Shown here one piece after another: positions 8,430 to 16,971 of a DNA stretch of 48,619 nucleotides. How positions within the stretch are numbered: the stretch's first letter is position 1; each line of letters opens with the position of its first letter. The position numbers and the translations under genes are program-made. The notes below the pieces were generated by a model, which worked only from the letters and a program-made list of their open reading frames with translations, did no database searches and was not told the DNA's origin. Origin of the DNA: JBEIFW01 sp044370695 (lineage in GTDB: Bacteria > Actinomycetota > Acidimicrobiia > Acidimicrobiales > Ilumatobacteraceae); NCBI GenBank assembly GCA_044370695.1, contig JBILVB010000007.1:1-48619 (forward strand), given 5' to 3'.

Positions 8430-9878
8430 TCACACGGCGAAGTTCGTGAACTGCCACGGGTCGCTGCGGTCGAAGTAGCGGCCGTTCCAGTCGTCGTACC
8501 AGTTGGTCCGGCACGACAACGGGTCCCAGTCGATGGCGCCGCTCCAGCGCGTCCCCAGGTAGGGGTTCGCCCGCTCGAGCACCTTCTGCCACGGCAGCTC
8601 GTCGGGCACCCGGACCCCGTGCGCCGGTGTCTCGACCATCCAGTGGATCGCGCCGATGATCGATGCTGCGACCTGGAGGGTCGTGGCGCTCTGGTTCGGC
8701 ACGAGCGCCCGGGCCTCGTCGATCGACAGCAGGCTTCCGGTCCACCAGGCCTTCAGGTCGTGCCCCATCAAGAGCACGCCGAGTTCGTCCCGGCCCGAGA
8801 CGATCTCGTCGTTGAGGATGCGCTGGCGTGGCTGCATCTGCCAGTGGCGCATCTCGAGCTCGTGCATCGACGCGATGGCGGCATCGGACGGGCAGTACGC
8901 GTAGTGGACGGTCGGGCGGTACACCGGACGGGCCCCGTCCCAGACGGTGAGGTGGTCGCAGATCGTGAAGGCTTCCCCGTGCCGGATGACCATGCCGACG
9001 ATGTCGCCCGACGGCACCCGTGAGCGGACCCAGGTCTTGCAGGCCATCTGCCCCAGGCAGATCTGGTTGCCCGGCCCCTCGCCGGCGTGCTGGTAGGCGT
9101 TGGGGGGCAGGCGCCGCTCGTGGGTGCCCCAGCCCATCTCCGCCGGGGCGACGCCCTCTTCGTAGAAGCCCTCGACCGACCAGGTGTTGACGAACTCGTC
9201 GACCTCCTTGGGGCGGTCGGCGATCTGGGTGTCGCGTTCGGAGACGTGGATCACCTTCACGCCGAGAAGGTGCGCGAGGACGTTGTACGTCTCGTCGGCG
9301 AGCGCCGTCTCGATCCAGTCCTGGCGGTCACCGGCCAGCCCGCCGGTCAGCACGGCCCCGGCGATCTCCGTGAGCGCCTGTTTCGTCCAGTGCGACACCA
9401 GTCCCGGGTTCGCTCCGTGCTCCACCACGGCCGAGGGGCCCTTGTTGTCGCCCCACCGGGCGATCAACCGACGCAGGGCCATGTGGCGGTGGTAGAGGGT
9501 GCGCTCCAACGGGTGGATGTCGCCGGCGTCCGCGTACGGGCTCCACACCTCGACCGAGGTGTTCAGGTAGCGGACACCGTGCTCGCGACACCATTCGAGG
9601 ATGGTGTTGCAGTCGATGTTCCAGGCCAGGTCCAGGCAGAGATCGCCGCTGGACAGGTGCCGCCCGAGCACCTCGGCGAGGTTGCCGGGGTCGATGCGAC
9701 CGTGCTCGTAGGCGACCCCGGCGGCGAGCGGACCGGCGATTCGCTCCCGGTTGTCGACCATGTCGAGCACCGTGACCTGCCGAGGATCGATGGGCAGCTC
9801 CTTCAGGAGCAGGGGGAGCGTGCACTGCGCGACCGAGCCGCAGCCGAGAACCAGGATCCTGTTGGGGATGACGGACAC
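8430..9878 (-). CDS. hss: Homospermidine synthase
   Basis: NAD-dependent enzyme that makes sym-homospermidine from two putrescine (or spermidine plus putrescine) in the cytoplasm. The 482-residue product is of usual length and aligns by eye throughout with bacterial homospermidine synthases of the saccharopine-dehydrogenase-like fold. It has an N-terminal Rossmann GCGSVAQCTLPLL loop near residues 13-25, then LDLAWNIDCNTILEWC, LNTSVEVW and VEHGANPGLVSHW. The GTG at 9878 follows a strong GAGGAGG ribosome-binding site. The gene stands alone, convergent with the NlpC/P60 gene, and no other polyamine gene is visible in the window. Confidence 0.93.
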   Translation of the reverse strand: MSVIPNRILVLGCGSVAQCTLPLLLKELPIDPRQVTVLDMVDNRERIAGPLAAGVAYEHGRIDPGNLAEVLGRHLSSGDLCLDLAWNIDCNTILEWCREHGVRYLNTSVEVWSPYADAGDIHPLERTLYHRHMALRRLIARWGDNKGPSAVVEHGANPGLVSHWTKQALTEIAGAVLTGGLAGDRQDWIETALADETYNVLAHLLGVKVIHVSERDTQIADRPKEVDEFVNTWSVEGFYEEGVAPAEMGWGTHERRLPPNAYQHAGEGPGNQICLGQMACKTWVRSRVPSGDIVGMVIRHGEAFTICDHLTVWDGARPVYRPTVHYAYCPSDAAIASMHELEMRHWQMQPRQRILNDEIVSGRDELGVLLMGHDLKAWWTGSLLSIDEARALVPNQSATTLQVAASIIGAIHWMVETPAHGVRVPDELPWQKVLERANPYLGTRWSGAIDWDPLSCRTNWYDDWNGRYFDRSDPWQFTNFAV

Positions 9879-10009
9879 GTCTGCCTCCTCGACGACTCGG
9901 GCCTCGAAGGGTAGGCGGTTGCCGGGATTCGAGCGACCGGTCCGGTGGCGGACGCGAAAGGTTCTGTCAAACGACCCCAGCGGCGCTGCCGACTGCCGAT
10001 CGAGCAGCC

Positions 10010-10963
10010 ATGACGCTGGCCCCGCCCGCCACCTCGCTCGCGCTCGACGTCGGCACGGCGCTCGTCACCAACGTCGAGCGGGTCGTGCGCGGCAAGCCGT
10101 GGGCGGTCCGCATGGCGGTGGCAACGGTGCTCGCCGGCGGCCACCTGCTGATCGAGGATGCGCCCGGTCACGGCAAGACGCTGCTGGCGAAGGCCCTGGC
10201 TCGTTCGATCGACGGGATGTTCCGCCGGGTGCAGGGCACTCCGGACTTGCTCCCCACCGATCTGACGGGGGTAAGCGTGTTCCGGCCGGCGTCGGGCACC
10301 TGGGAGTTCCGCCCGGGACCGTTGTTCGCCAACGTCGTCGTGATCGACGAACTCAACCGCGCGACGCCCCGCACGCAGTCGGCGCTGCTCGAGGCGATGG
10401 AGGAGCGCCAGATCACCGTGGACGGCACGACCTACCGCTTGCCGGAGGTGTTCGTCGTGGTCGCCACCCAGAACCCGATGGACCACGCCGGCACGTTCCC
10501 GCTGGTCGAGGGTCAACGCGACCGCTTCAGCGTGGTGCTCGAACTGGGTCATCCGGGTGCCGAGGCCGAGCGTGCGCTGCTGCTCGGCGACGGCGGCGCC
10601 GCGAACCTCGACTCGCTCGCTGCGGTCGTCGACCAGAGCGCCGTCGCCGCCGCACAGCGAGCGGTGCGGTCGGTGCACCTCGCGCCCGCGGTCGCCGAGT
10701 ACGTCGTCGCTCTCGGCGCGGCGACACGGCGCCACGCTGCGGTCGCATTGGGCCAGAGCCCTCGAGCGAGCCTGTCGTTGGTGCAGCTGGCCAAGGCGTG
10801 GGCGGCGCTCGCCGGCCGCTCGTTCGTGACACCGGACGACGTCCGCACGCTCGCCCCCCATGCCTTGGCGCACCGCCTGCTCCTCAACGGTGGCGGTGAC
10901 TTCCGCACGGCCGCCGCGCTGATCGGTCGGGTGCTGGGCGAGCTCCCCGTCCCACCGGGGTGA
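10010..10963 (+). CDS. MoxR-family AAA ATPase
   Basis: AAA+ chaperone-like ATPase of 317 residues, first gene of a MoxR/DUF58/transglutaminase operon. Walker A is APGHGKT (residues 51-57) and Walker B VIDELNRA (from 111), followed by RTQSALLEAMEERQ and the sensor-1 TQNP, all diagnostic of MoxR. A C-terminal AAA-lid covers about 215-310. MoxR proteins help assemble or activate partner complexes, often with a VWA/DUF58 protein (family knowledge). Here it ends 4 bases before the DUF58 gene. It is divergent from hss with a 131-base intergenic region in which I see no convincing promoter. Confidence 0.93.
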   Translation: MTLAPPATSLALDVGTALVTNVERVVRGKPWAVRMAVATVLAGGHLLIEDAPGHGKTLLAKALARSIDGMFRRVQGTPDLLPTDLTGVSVFRPASGTWEFRPGPLFANVVVIDELNRATPRTQSALLEAMEERQITVDGTTYRLPEVFVVVATQNPMDHAGTFPLVEGQRDRFSVVLELGHPGAEAERALLLGDGGAANLDSLAAVVDQSAVAAAQRAVRSVHLAPAVAEYVVALGAATRRHAAVALGQSPRASLSLVQLAKAWAALAGRSFVTPDDVRTLAPHALAHRLLLNGGGDFRTAAALIGRVLGELPVPPG

Positions 10964-10967
10964 GTCG

Positions 10968-11855
10968 ATGATCCGCCCGGCTCGACCGCGCAAGGCGGCG
11001 GTGCTGGTCGTCGCGCTCGGCGGCGCCTTCCTCGCCATCGCCCGCACGTCGGGCGCCGGCTGGGTGCTCGTGCTGATGGCGCTGCTCGCCGGACTCCTCG
11101 TCGCCGGGATCGTCGCGCCGGTCGTTCCGCTCGCCCGTCTGCGGCTCCACGTTGCGCCTTCACCGGACGCCGAGGTGGGTCGGCCGCTGGCGATCGAGCT
11201 GCGGCCCGGCTTCGGGACCGGTTCGGTACTGGTGCGCATTCCCGCACTCGGCCTCGGTTGGGTGCGGGCGCGCCCCGGAGTCGCCGAGGGGATCCCGGCG
11301 TGCCGCGGCATCGTGGAGCAGGTGTACGTCGACGCGTGGTGCGCAGCGCCGCTCGGCCTCGTCGCCTGGCAGCGTCGTCTCCGGCTCGTCGTGCCGGAAC
11401 CGGTCCACGTCGCCCCGGCGCCGAGCGCCGTCGACCTCCCGCCGCTCCCGGAGCGCCACGGCCGCGGCGACGAGGTGGTCCGAGGTGTCCGGCGCTACGA
11501 ACCGGGCGACCCCCAGCGGCTCGTCCATTGGCCGAGCCTCGCTCGCACCGGGGTGCTCAGCGTTCGTGAGTTCGAGGCATTCGACCGTCCGGTCCTGACG
11601 GTGGCGGTGATGCTCGACGGGCCGGCGGGCGCGGCCGAGGTCGAGGCGGCCGCTTCGCAGGCGGCCGGGCTGGTGGGGGTCGCCCTTCGCGCCGGACTCG
11701 CCGTCGAGCTGTGGACGGCCGAGGTGGCGGGCCCCGTCCGGGCGCCGGTGCGGACCGCGCTCGACGGCGGGCGTCGGTTGGCAGCGGCGGTCGCGGGCCC
11801 GTTGCCCGACGGCTTGCCGGCCGGAGCCGTGGTCGTGCGGTCGGAGGCCCGGTGA
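10968..11855 (+). CDS. DUF58 domain protein
   Basis: Membrane-anchored protein of 295 residues. Two hydrophobic segments near residues 10-50 precede an extramembrane part. The DUF58 signature near residues 165-190 reads VRGVRRYEPGD then HWPSLARTG and VREFE. The C-terminal half resembles the degenerate VWA-like fold of this family. It lies between a MoxR ATPase and a TgpA-like transglutaminase and overlaps the latter's start (GTGA), so the three proteins are presumably made together and act together at the membrane. Confidence 0.9.
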   Translation: MIRPARPRKAAVLVVALGGAFLAIARTSGAGWVLVLMALLAGLLVAGIVAPVVPLARLRLHVAPSPDAEVGRPLAIELRPGFGTGSVLVRIPALGLGWVRARPGVAEGIPACRGIVEQVYVDAWCAAPLGLVAWQRRLRLVVPEPVHVAPAPSAVDLPPLPERHGRGDEVVRGVRRYEPGDPQRLVHWPSLARTGVLSVREFEAFDRPVLTVAVMLDGPAGAAEVEAAASQAAGLVGVALRAGLAVELWTAEVAGPVRAPVRTALDGGRRLAAAVAGPLPDGLPAGAVVVRSEAR

Positions 11856-13975
11856 GCGCCGGCGTGCTCTCCCGGCTTCGCGCCGTCAACGCGACCAAGC
11901 ACCCCGAGGACTCCGTCGCGTTCCGGGCGGTGGTGTGTGCTGCCGTGGTGGTCGCCGCCCATGCGGTTCTGCGCGAAGAGGTTGGTGGCCCGGCACTCGG
12001 CGTCGCGGTGGCGGTCGGCATCCCCGCCGGATTCGTGCTCTCCCACCGGAGCCGGCGCCGGAACCGGTTCGGACTCAAGGTCCTCCTCGCTGCCGGCATG
12101 CTCGTGGCGGTCGCCCAGTTCGTCGTCGCGCTCGGGGGTGCCGGCGCAGCGAACCTGGCCCAGGCGCAGCAGCCGCTCGCCGAGCTGTTCCTCTGGGTGC
12201 AACTGCTGCACGCCTTCGACGTGCCCTCGCGTCGAGATCTGCTGTTCGCGTTGGTGTCGAGTCTGGTCCTGCTGTCGATCGCAGGCGTGTTGTCGGTCTC
12301 GACCGAGCTCGGGCTCAACGTGGGCGTCTGGGCCGTGCTCGCGCTCGTCGCGCTGGTCCTCGCGCACCGCAGTGAGCTCGACGAGCGCAGCGCCCCCCTC
12401 GCGGCCGCAAGGACCGCTCCACGTCCGAGCCTTCGGGGTTCCCTCGCGGCCGCGGGCTCGGTGACCGCCGTCCTCGCCGTGGTCGTCCTCGCCGCCGGTG
12501 CCGTGTTCGCCGTGGCGCCTCCCGCCGGGACGGCGCGGGCGTTGTCGTTCCCGGTCGAATTGCCCCAGGTACTCCGGACACCCAACCCGGGTGGCGTCGC
12601 CAACCCCAGCCTCGGTGACGACGACCCGGCGCGCCCGGACGGGGGCGCCGGTACCGGCGTGGGTCGGAAGTCGCACGGCTACTTCGGGTTCGCCGATCGC
12701 CTCGACGTCGCGACTCGGGGCCGGCCGGACGATTCCCTCGTGATGCGGATCCGTGCCTCGGCGCCGGGGTTCTGGCGGGGACAGACCTTCGACACCTGGG
12801 ACGGTCGGATCTGGACGGCATCGGACGACCGTCCCCGCCTGGTGCGCGGTCGCGCGCCGCTCACCCTGCCGCCCCCGGCCGACGGGGTGGTCGCACCGGA
12901 CACGGTCGAGCTCGTCCAGACCGTCTACGTCGAGCGGGACGGACCGAACCTGCTGTTCGCAGCGGCCGACCCCGAGCAGGTCTGGTTCGGGGACTCGGCC
13001 CTGTGGCAGCTACCGGACGGGGCGCTGCGCACCGGGGTGCTGCTCGACCGTGGTGCGGTGTACACCGTGGTCAGCCGTCGGCCCCGTGTCGACGAGCCGA
13101 TCCTGCGGGCAGCGATGGGCACCCAGGGTCCGGCCGGCGGTCTCGCGCCGACGGTCCGAGCTCGCACCCTCGCGCTGCCCCGGTCGACGACGGCGCGTGT
13201 CCGGGAGCTCGCCGCCACCGTGACCTCCGGGGCGCCGACGACGCTCGACAAGGTCCGTGCGCTCGAGGCGTGGCTACGGGGCAACGTCCGGTACTCGCTG
13301 GACGTACCCCCGTTGCCGTCCGGGGTCGATGCCGTCGACGAGTTCCTGTTCGAGTCTCGCACCGGGTACTGCGAGCAGATCGCGTCGTCGATGGTGGTGC
13401 TGTTGCGTTCGCTCGGTGTCCCGGCCCGACTCGCCGTCGGTTACGTCTCGGGCGAGCGCAATCCGCTCACGGGACTGTTCGAGGTGCGCGCCTCGGATGC
13501 GCACGCCTGGACCGAGGTGTGGTTCCCCGGCTGGGGTTGGATCCCGTTCGACCCGACGGCCTCGGTGCCGCTGTCGCCCGATGCCGTGGGATCCGCAGGC
13601 GAGGGGCTCTCGTCGTTCCTCGCCGAGCGCCTGCAGGTGCCGACCGGCGCACTCGTCGGCGCAGCGGGGACGCTCGCGCTCGGCGTGGCCGGGACATCGG
13701 GTTGGTGGGTCGGCCGCTGGGCGCTGCGCCGCTGGCGCCGGCGGCGAGCGCCGTGGCCGGAACGCTGGTTGTTGCGCTTGGAACGACTCGGGCGGCGTCG
13801 TGGTCGCGCGCGGGCCCCCGACGAGAGCGCCCGTTCCTACGCCGAGGCGCTCGGTCTCCTCGCCGACGAGCGCTGGCGACGCGCCGTCGCGACGGTCGAG
13901 TCCGCCGCGTTCGCCGCCGATGCCCCCGATGATCGGGCCCGAGCCGAGGCCGATGCCGTCGTGGCCGGGCGCTGA
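11852..13975 (+). CDS. TgpA-like membrane transglutaminase-domain protein
   Basis: Polytopic membrane protein of 707 residues. About 1-230 hold several transmembrane helices (TgpA N-terminal domain), about 240-460 an extracytoplasmic region, about 465-580 a transglutaminase-like core, then one more helix near 595-620 and a basic cytoplasmic tail. The catalytic triad is intact: Cys507 (RTGYCEQIASSM), His551 (DAHAWTEVW) and Asp567 (FDPTA). Start GTG 11852 overlaps the DUF58 stop by four bases. The substrate is not known for most members; a role in cell-envelope protein or peptide processing is the usual assumption. Confidence 0.92.
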   Translation: MSAGVLSRLRAVNATKHPEDSVAFRAVVCAAVVVAAHAVLREEVGGPALGVAVAVGIPAGFVLSHRSRRRNRFGLKVLLAAGMLVAVAQFVVALGGAGAANLAQAQQPLAELFLWVQLLHAFDVPSRRDLLFALVSSLVLLSIAGVLSVSTELGLNVGVWAVLALVALVLAHRSELDERSAPLAAARTAPRPSLRGSLAAAGSVTAVLAVVVLAAGAVFAVAPPAGTARALSFPVELPQVLRTPNPGGVANPSLGDDDPARPDGGAGTGVGRKSHGYFGFADRLDVATRGRPDDSLVMRIRASAPGFWRGQTFDTWDGRIWTASDDRPRLVRGRAPLTLPPPADGVVAPDTVELVQTVYVERDGPNLLFAAADPEQVWFGDSALWQLPDGALRTGVLLDRGAVYTVVSRRPRVDEPILRAAMGTQGPAGGLAPTVRARTLALPRSTTARVRELAATVTSGAPTTLDKVRALEAWLRGNVRYSLDVPPLPSGVDAVDEFLFESRTGYCEQIASSMVVLLRSLGVPARLAVGYVSGERNPLTGLFEVRASDAHAWTEVWFPGWGWIPFDPTASVPLSPDAVGSAGEGLSSFLAERLQVPTGALVGAAGTLALGVAGTSGWWVGRWALRRWRRRRAPWPERWLLRLERLGRRRGRARAPDESARSYAEALGLLADERWRRAVATVESAAFAADAPDDRARAEADAVVAGR

Positions 13976-13990
13976 GTATCGGGTACGACG

Positions 13991-14064
13991 CGCCCCCGGC
14001 AGGACTCGAACCTGCGACCGTCCGCTTAGAAGGCGGCTGCTCTGTCCGGCTGAGCTACGGGGGC
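13991..14064 (-). tRNA. tRNA-Arg (anticodon UCU)
   Basis: A 74-nt cloverleaf on the minus strand. The acceptor stem is GCCCCCG/CGGGGGC with discriminator G, the D-arm contains GTAGCTCAG, the anticodon loop is CTTCTAA (UCU, reading AGA), and the T-arm is GCAGG-TTCGAGT-CCTGC. The CCA end is not encoded. The first anticodon-stem pair (27-43) is G-A rather than Watson-Crick; the other four pairs are normal. Confidence 0.96.
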
Positions 14065-14182
14065 TTGCGGTCATTCTGCCAGTGGGGGTTCCCGAACCGC
14101 GCCGAACGACCTGGTGACGGTGACCCGGAGGTCGTGATCCCGGATGGGGAGCCGACCGCCGGGCCCGTGTCAGACTCCCGTC

Positions 14183-15139
14183 GTGTGGCGCTCGGCACTC
14201 CGTCGGATCGTGGCCGTGGTGGCGGTGCTGCTCGGGGTCACGTTCCTGTCGCAGGTGTTCCTCGAAGTGCTCCCGGGTGACCCGGCCGTCGTGATCGCCG
14301 GGATGACGGGCAGCCGCGCGGCCGTCGAGGCGGTACGCAAACAACTCGAACTCGATCGGCCGATCCACGAGCGCTACGTGCGGTGGCTCGGCCGGGCCGT
14401 CCAGGGCGACCTCGGCCGCTCGGGCCGGTACAACGGCCCGGTCCTCGACGTGCTGCTGAAACGTGGCACCCGGACCTTCCAGGTGCTCGTCGGTGCGCTC
14501 GCGGTCGCCGTGATCGTGGCGGTCCCGTTCGGGATCCTGGCTGGCTACCGCGCCGGGGGTGCCTCCGACCGGCTCGTGTCGGCCGGCGCGGTCATCGCCA
14601 TCGGGATACCGCCGTTCGCGTTGGGCAACACCATGATCCTGTTCTTCGCGCTCAAGCTCGGATGGCTTCCTGCCCTCGGGTACAAATCGCCGATCGGTGA
14701 ACCCTGGGAGGGGTTCCGACATCTCCTGTTGCCGTCGATCACCCTTGGCCTGCCGCTGGCCGGGCTCGCCGTGCGGGCGCTGCGCACCGACGTCGCCGCG
14801 ACCGTCGCCCAGGGTCATGTGCTCACGGCCCGGGCGAACGGACTGTCGACCTGGCGCATCCTCACCCGGCACGTCCTGCGGCAGTCGTCGCTCACGATGC
14901 TCTCGGTCATCGGGGTGAACTTGCCCTGGGTCTTCAGCTTCCTCGTGCTCGTCGAGCGACTGTTCAACCTCGCCGGTGCCGGTGAGTTGATCACCCAGGG
15001 CATCAGCGGCCGGGAGTTCGCCCTCGTGCAGGGCACGATCCTCGCCTTCGCCGTGTTGTACGTGGCGCTCAACTTGATCATCGACCTGCTCACCAACGTG
15101 ATCGACCCACGACGGCGTCGTCCGGTGCTGGCGTCGTGA
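14183..15139 (+). CDS. ABC transporter permease, DppB/OppB type
   Basis: First inner-membrane permease of a peptide/nickel-type ABC importer, 318 residues with six predicted helices. Visible family features are the N-terminal membrane helix, FLEVLPGDPA, the loop RKQLELDRPIHERYVRWL, and the EAA-type coupling motif near HVLTARANGLSTWRILTRHVLR. GTG 14183 is chosen because it starts just before the first helix; there is no clear ribosome-binding site. The stop overlaps the next gene's GTG (GTGA), so the two are translationally coupled. No substrate-binding protein is found next to it. Confidence 0.9.
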   Translation: MWRSALRRIVAVVAVLLGVTFLSQVFLEVLPGDPAVVIAGMTGSRAAVEAVRKQLELDRPIHERYVRWLGRAVQGDLGRSGRYNGPVLDVLLKRGTRTFQVLVGALAVAVIVAVPFGILAGYRAGGASDRLVSAGAVIAIGIPPFALGNTMILFFALKLGWLPALGYKSPIGEPWEGFRHLLLPSITLGLPLAGLAVRALRTDVAATVAQGHVLTARANGLSTWRILTRHVLRQSSLTMLSVIGVNLPWVFSFLVLVERLFNLAGAGELITQGISGREFALVQGTILAFAVLYVALNLIIDLLTNVIDPRRRRPVLAS

Positions 15140-16968
15140 GGCGGCTCGGCCCCGGCTTCTGGATCCCAGCCGGCTGGCTGACGCTGCTCGTCGTCGCAGC
15201 GCTCACGGCACCGTGGATCGCGCCCGAGCCCGACACGCTGTTCACCACCGACGCCAAACAGGGGCCGTCGTGGTCCTACCCATTCGGGACGAGCAAGATC
15301 GGTCACGACCTGTTCCAGCGGGCCGTACACGGGACCCGCCTGGTGCTCGTGATCGCCCTCGTGGCCACGGCGATCGGCGTGATCCTCGGCGGCGGTCTCG
15401 GTCTGCTCGCCGGCTATCGGCGCCGGGGCACCGAGGTGGCGGTGCTCACGGTGATGGATGTCTGGGTGGCGCTGCCCGGCCTCATGGTGCTGATCGCCGT
15501 CGTCACGTACATCGGGCGAAGCGTGTGGGTCGTCGCGATCGCCATCGGATTGCTGACCGTGCCGTTGTTCGCTCGCGTCACCCGGACCGTCGTGCAGGAC
15601 ATCGCCGGCCGGGAGTACGTGCTGGCGGCCCGCATGATCGGGGCCACGCACCGGCGGGTGCTGCGCCGTGAGGTGATCCCGAACGCTGCGCTCGTCGTCG
15701 GCCCGTACGCGCTCATCATCATGGGCCTCGCCATCGTCCTCGAGGGTGCGCTCAGCTTCCTCGGTTTCGGTCTCGAGATCCGCAAGGTGACCTGGGGCCT
15801 GCTCATGCTGGAGGGTCAGCGCGATCTCGACCGATTGCCGTACCTCACGCTCATCCCGGCGGGGCTGTTCCTGGCGACCGTGCTGTCGCTCACCCTCGTC
15901 GGCGACCAGCTCGCCGCACGGGCGATGGCCCGCCGCCCCGGCCGCCGTCCGGTGCTGCCGCCGTCGGTGGTGCCGGGCGAGCCGGCGCCTCAGGCGGCGC
16001 TCGAACTCCGAGGGGTCCAGACCTGGATCGCCACACCTGCCGGTCCGGTCCGTGCCGTCGACGGCGTGTCGGTGGGGGTCGCTCCGGGCCGCACGCTCGC
16101 GGTGGTCGGCGAGTCCGGGAGCGGCAAGACGATGCTCGCCCGCACGATCCTCGGGGTGCTCCCGCCGGGTGCGGCGGCCAACGGCTCCATACTGGTCGGC
16201 GGCCGCGAGATCCTGGGCGATCCGGTGGCGTTGCGGGCGGTGCGCGGGCGCGAGGTCGCCATGGTCTTCCAGGATCCTCAGTCGAGCCTCGATCCCGTGA
16301 TGGCCGTCGGGGCCCAGATCGCCGAGTTGGTCGAGGCCCATCGCGGGGCGTCACGCCGTGAGGCTCGCCGCCGCGCGGTCGAACTGCTCGAGGCCATGGG
16401 CGTCGCCGAGGCACCGCGACGTGCCAGACAGTTCCCTCACGAGCTGTCCGGCGGCGTGCGCCAACGGGTCGCCATCGCGATGGCGCTCGCAGCGGGGCCC
16501 TCGGTGCTGATCGCCGACGAGCCCACCAGCGCGCTCGACGTGACGGTGCAGGCGCAGTTGCTCGACCTCCTCGCCGTCGAGCGAGCAGCTCGCGAGCTCG
16601 CCGTGGTGTTGATCACCCACGATCTGGGCATCGTCGCCGGCCGGGCCGACGAGGTCGCCGTGATGTACGCCGGGCGGATCGTCGAGCAGGGTCCGACGGC
16701 CACGGTGTTCCGCACCCCCCGGATGCCGTACACGGCAGCGCTGCTCGCCGCGGTGCCGCGTGTGGACACGCCGGGGCGGGTCCTGCCGGTCGGGATCCCC
16801 GGGCAGCCGCCGGACTTGGTGTCACCCCCGCCTGGTTGCGCCTTCGCGCCGCGGTGCCGGTTTGCGTCGGACCGCTGCCGGGACGAGGCGCCGGTGCTCA
16901 CCGGCGGGCCCGACGGGCACGCTTGGGCGTGCCACCACCCCCTTGGGGTGGTTTCGTCGCTCGCCTGA
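15136..16968 (+). CDS. Fused ABC permease (DppC type) and ATPase (DppD type)
   Basis: A 610-residue fusion. About 1-270 form a DppC-like permease with several helices and the coupling sequence EYVLAARMIGATHRRVLRRE. About 285-530 form an ATPase with Walker A GESGSGKT, the Q-loop FQDPQSSLDP, the signature LSGGVRQRV and Walker B VLIADEPTSALD. About 540-610 is the oligopeptide-type C-terminal domain with Cys residues (GCAFAPRCRF, CHH). Such importers normally use two different ATPases (D and F); only one is fused here and none follows. The ATPase may therefore work as a homodimer, or borrow a partner from elsewhere. It overlaps the upstream permease by four bases. Confidence 0.92.
   Translation: MRRLGPGFWIPAGWLTLLVVAALTAPWIAPEPDTLFTTDAKQGPSWSYPFGTSKIGHDLFQRAVHGTRLVLVIALVATAIGVILGGGLGLLAGYRRRGTEVAVLTVMDVWVALPGLMVLIAVVTYIGRSVWVVAIAIGLLTVPLFARVTRTVVQDIAGREYVLAARMIGATHRRVLRREVIPNAALVVGPYALIIMGLAIVLEGALSFLGFGLEIRKVTWGLLMLEGQRDLDRLPYLTLIPAGLFLATVLSLTLVGDQLAARAMARRPGRRPVLPPSVVPGEPAPQAALELRGVQTWIATPAGPVRAVDGVSVGVAPGRTLAVVGESGSGKTMLARTILGVLPPGAAANGSILVGGREILGDPVALRAVRGREVAMVFQDPQSSLDPVMAVGAQIAELVEAHRGASRREARRRAVELLEAMGVAEAPRRARQFPHELSGGVRQRVAIAMALAAGPSVLIADEPTSALDVTVQAQLLDLLAVERAARELAVVLITHDLGIVAGRADEVAVMYAGRIVEQGPTATVFRTPRMPYTAALLAAVPRVDTPGRVLPVGIPGQPPDLVSPPPGCAFAPRCRFASDRCRDEAPVLTGGPDGHAWACHHPLGVVSSLA
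16934..16952. terminator. Bidirectional hairpin between convergent units
   Basis: ACCACCCC-CTT-GGGGTGGT is a perfect 8-bp stem followed by TT on the plus strand. It lies inside the last codons of the ABC fusion gene and just beyond the stop of the Rieske gene that ends at 16972, so it could end both transcripts. A terminator-like hairpin inside coding sequence is unusual. Confidence 0.4.
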
Positions 16969-16971
16969 GCG

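Noticed and set aside
13991..14064. tRNA-Arg gene as an attachment site of an integrated element
   Set aside because: No integrase, no direct repeat of the tRNA 3' end and no mobile-element genes on either side.
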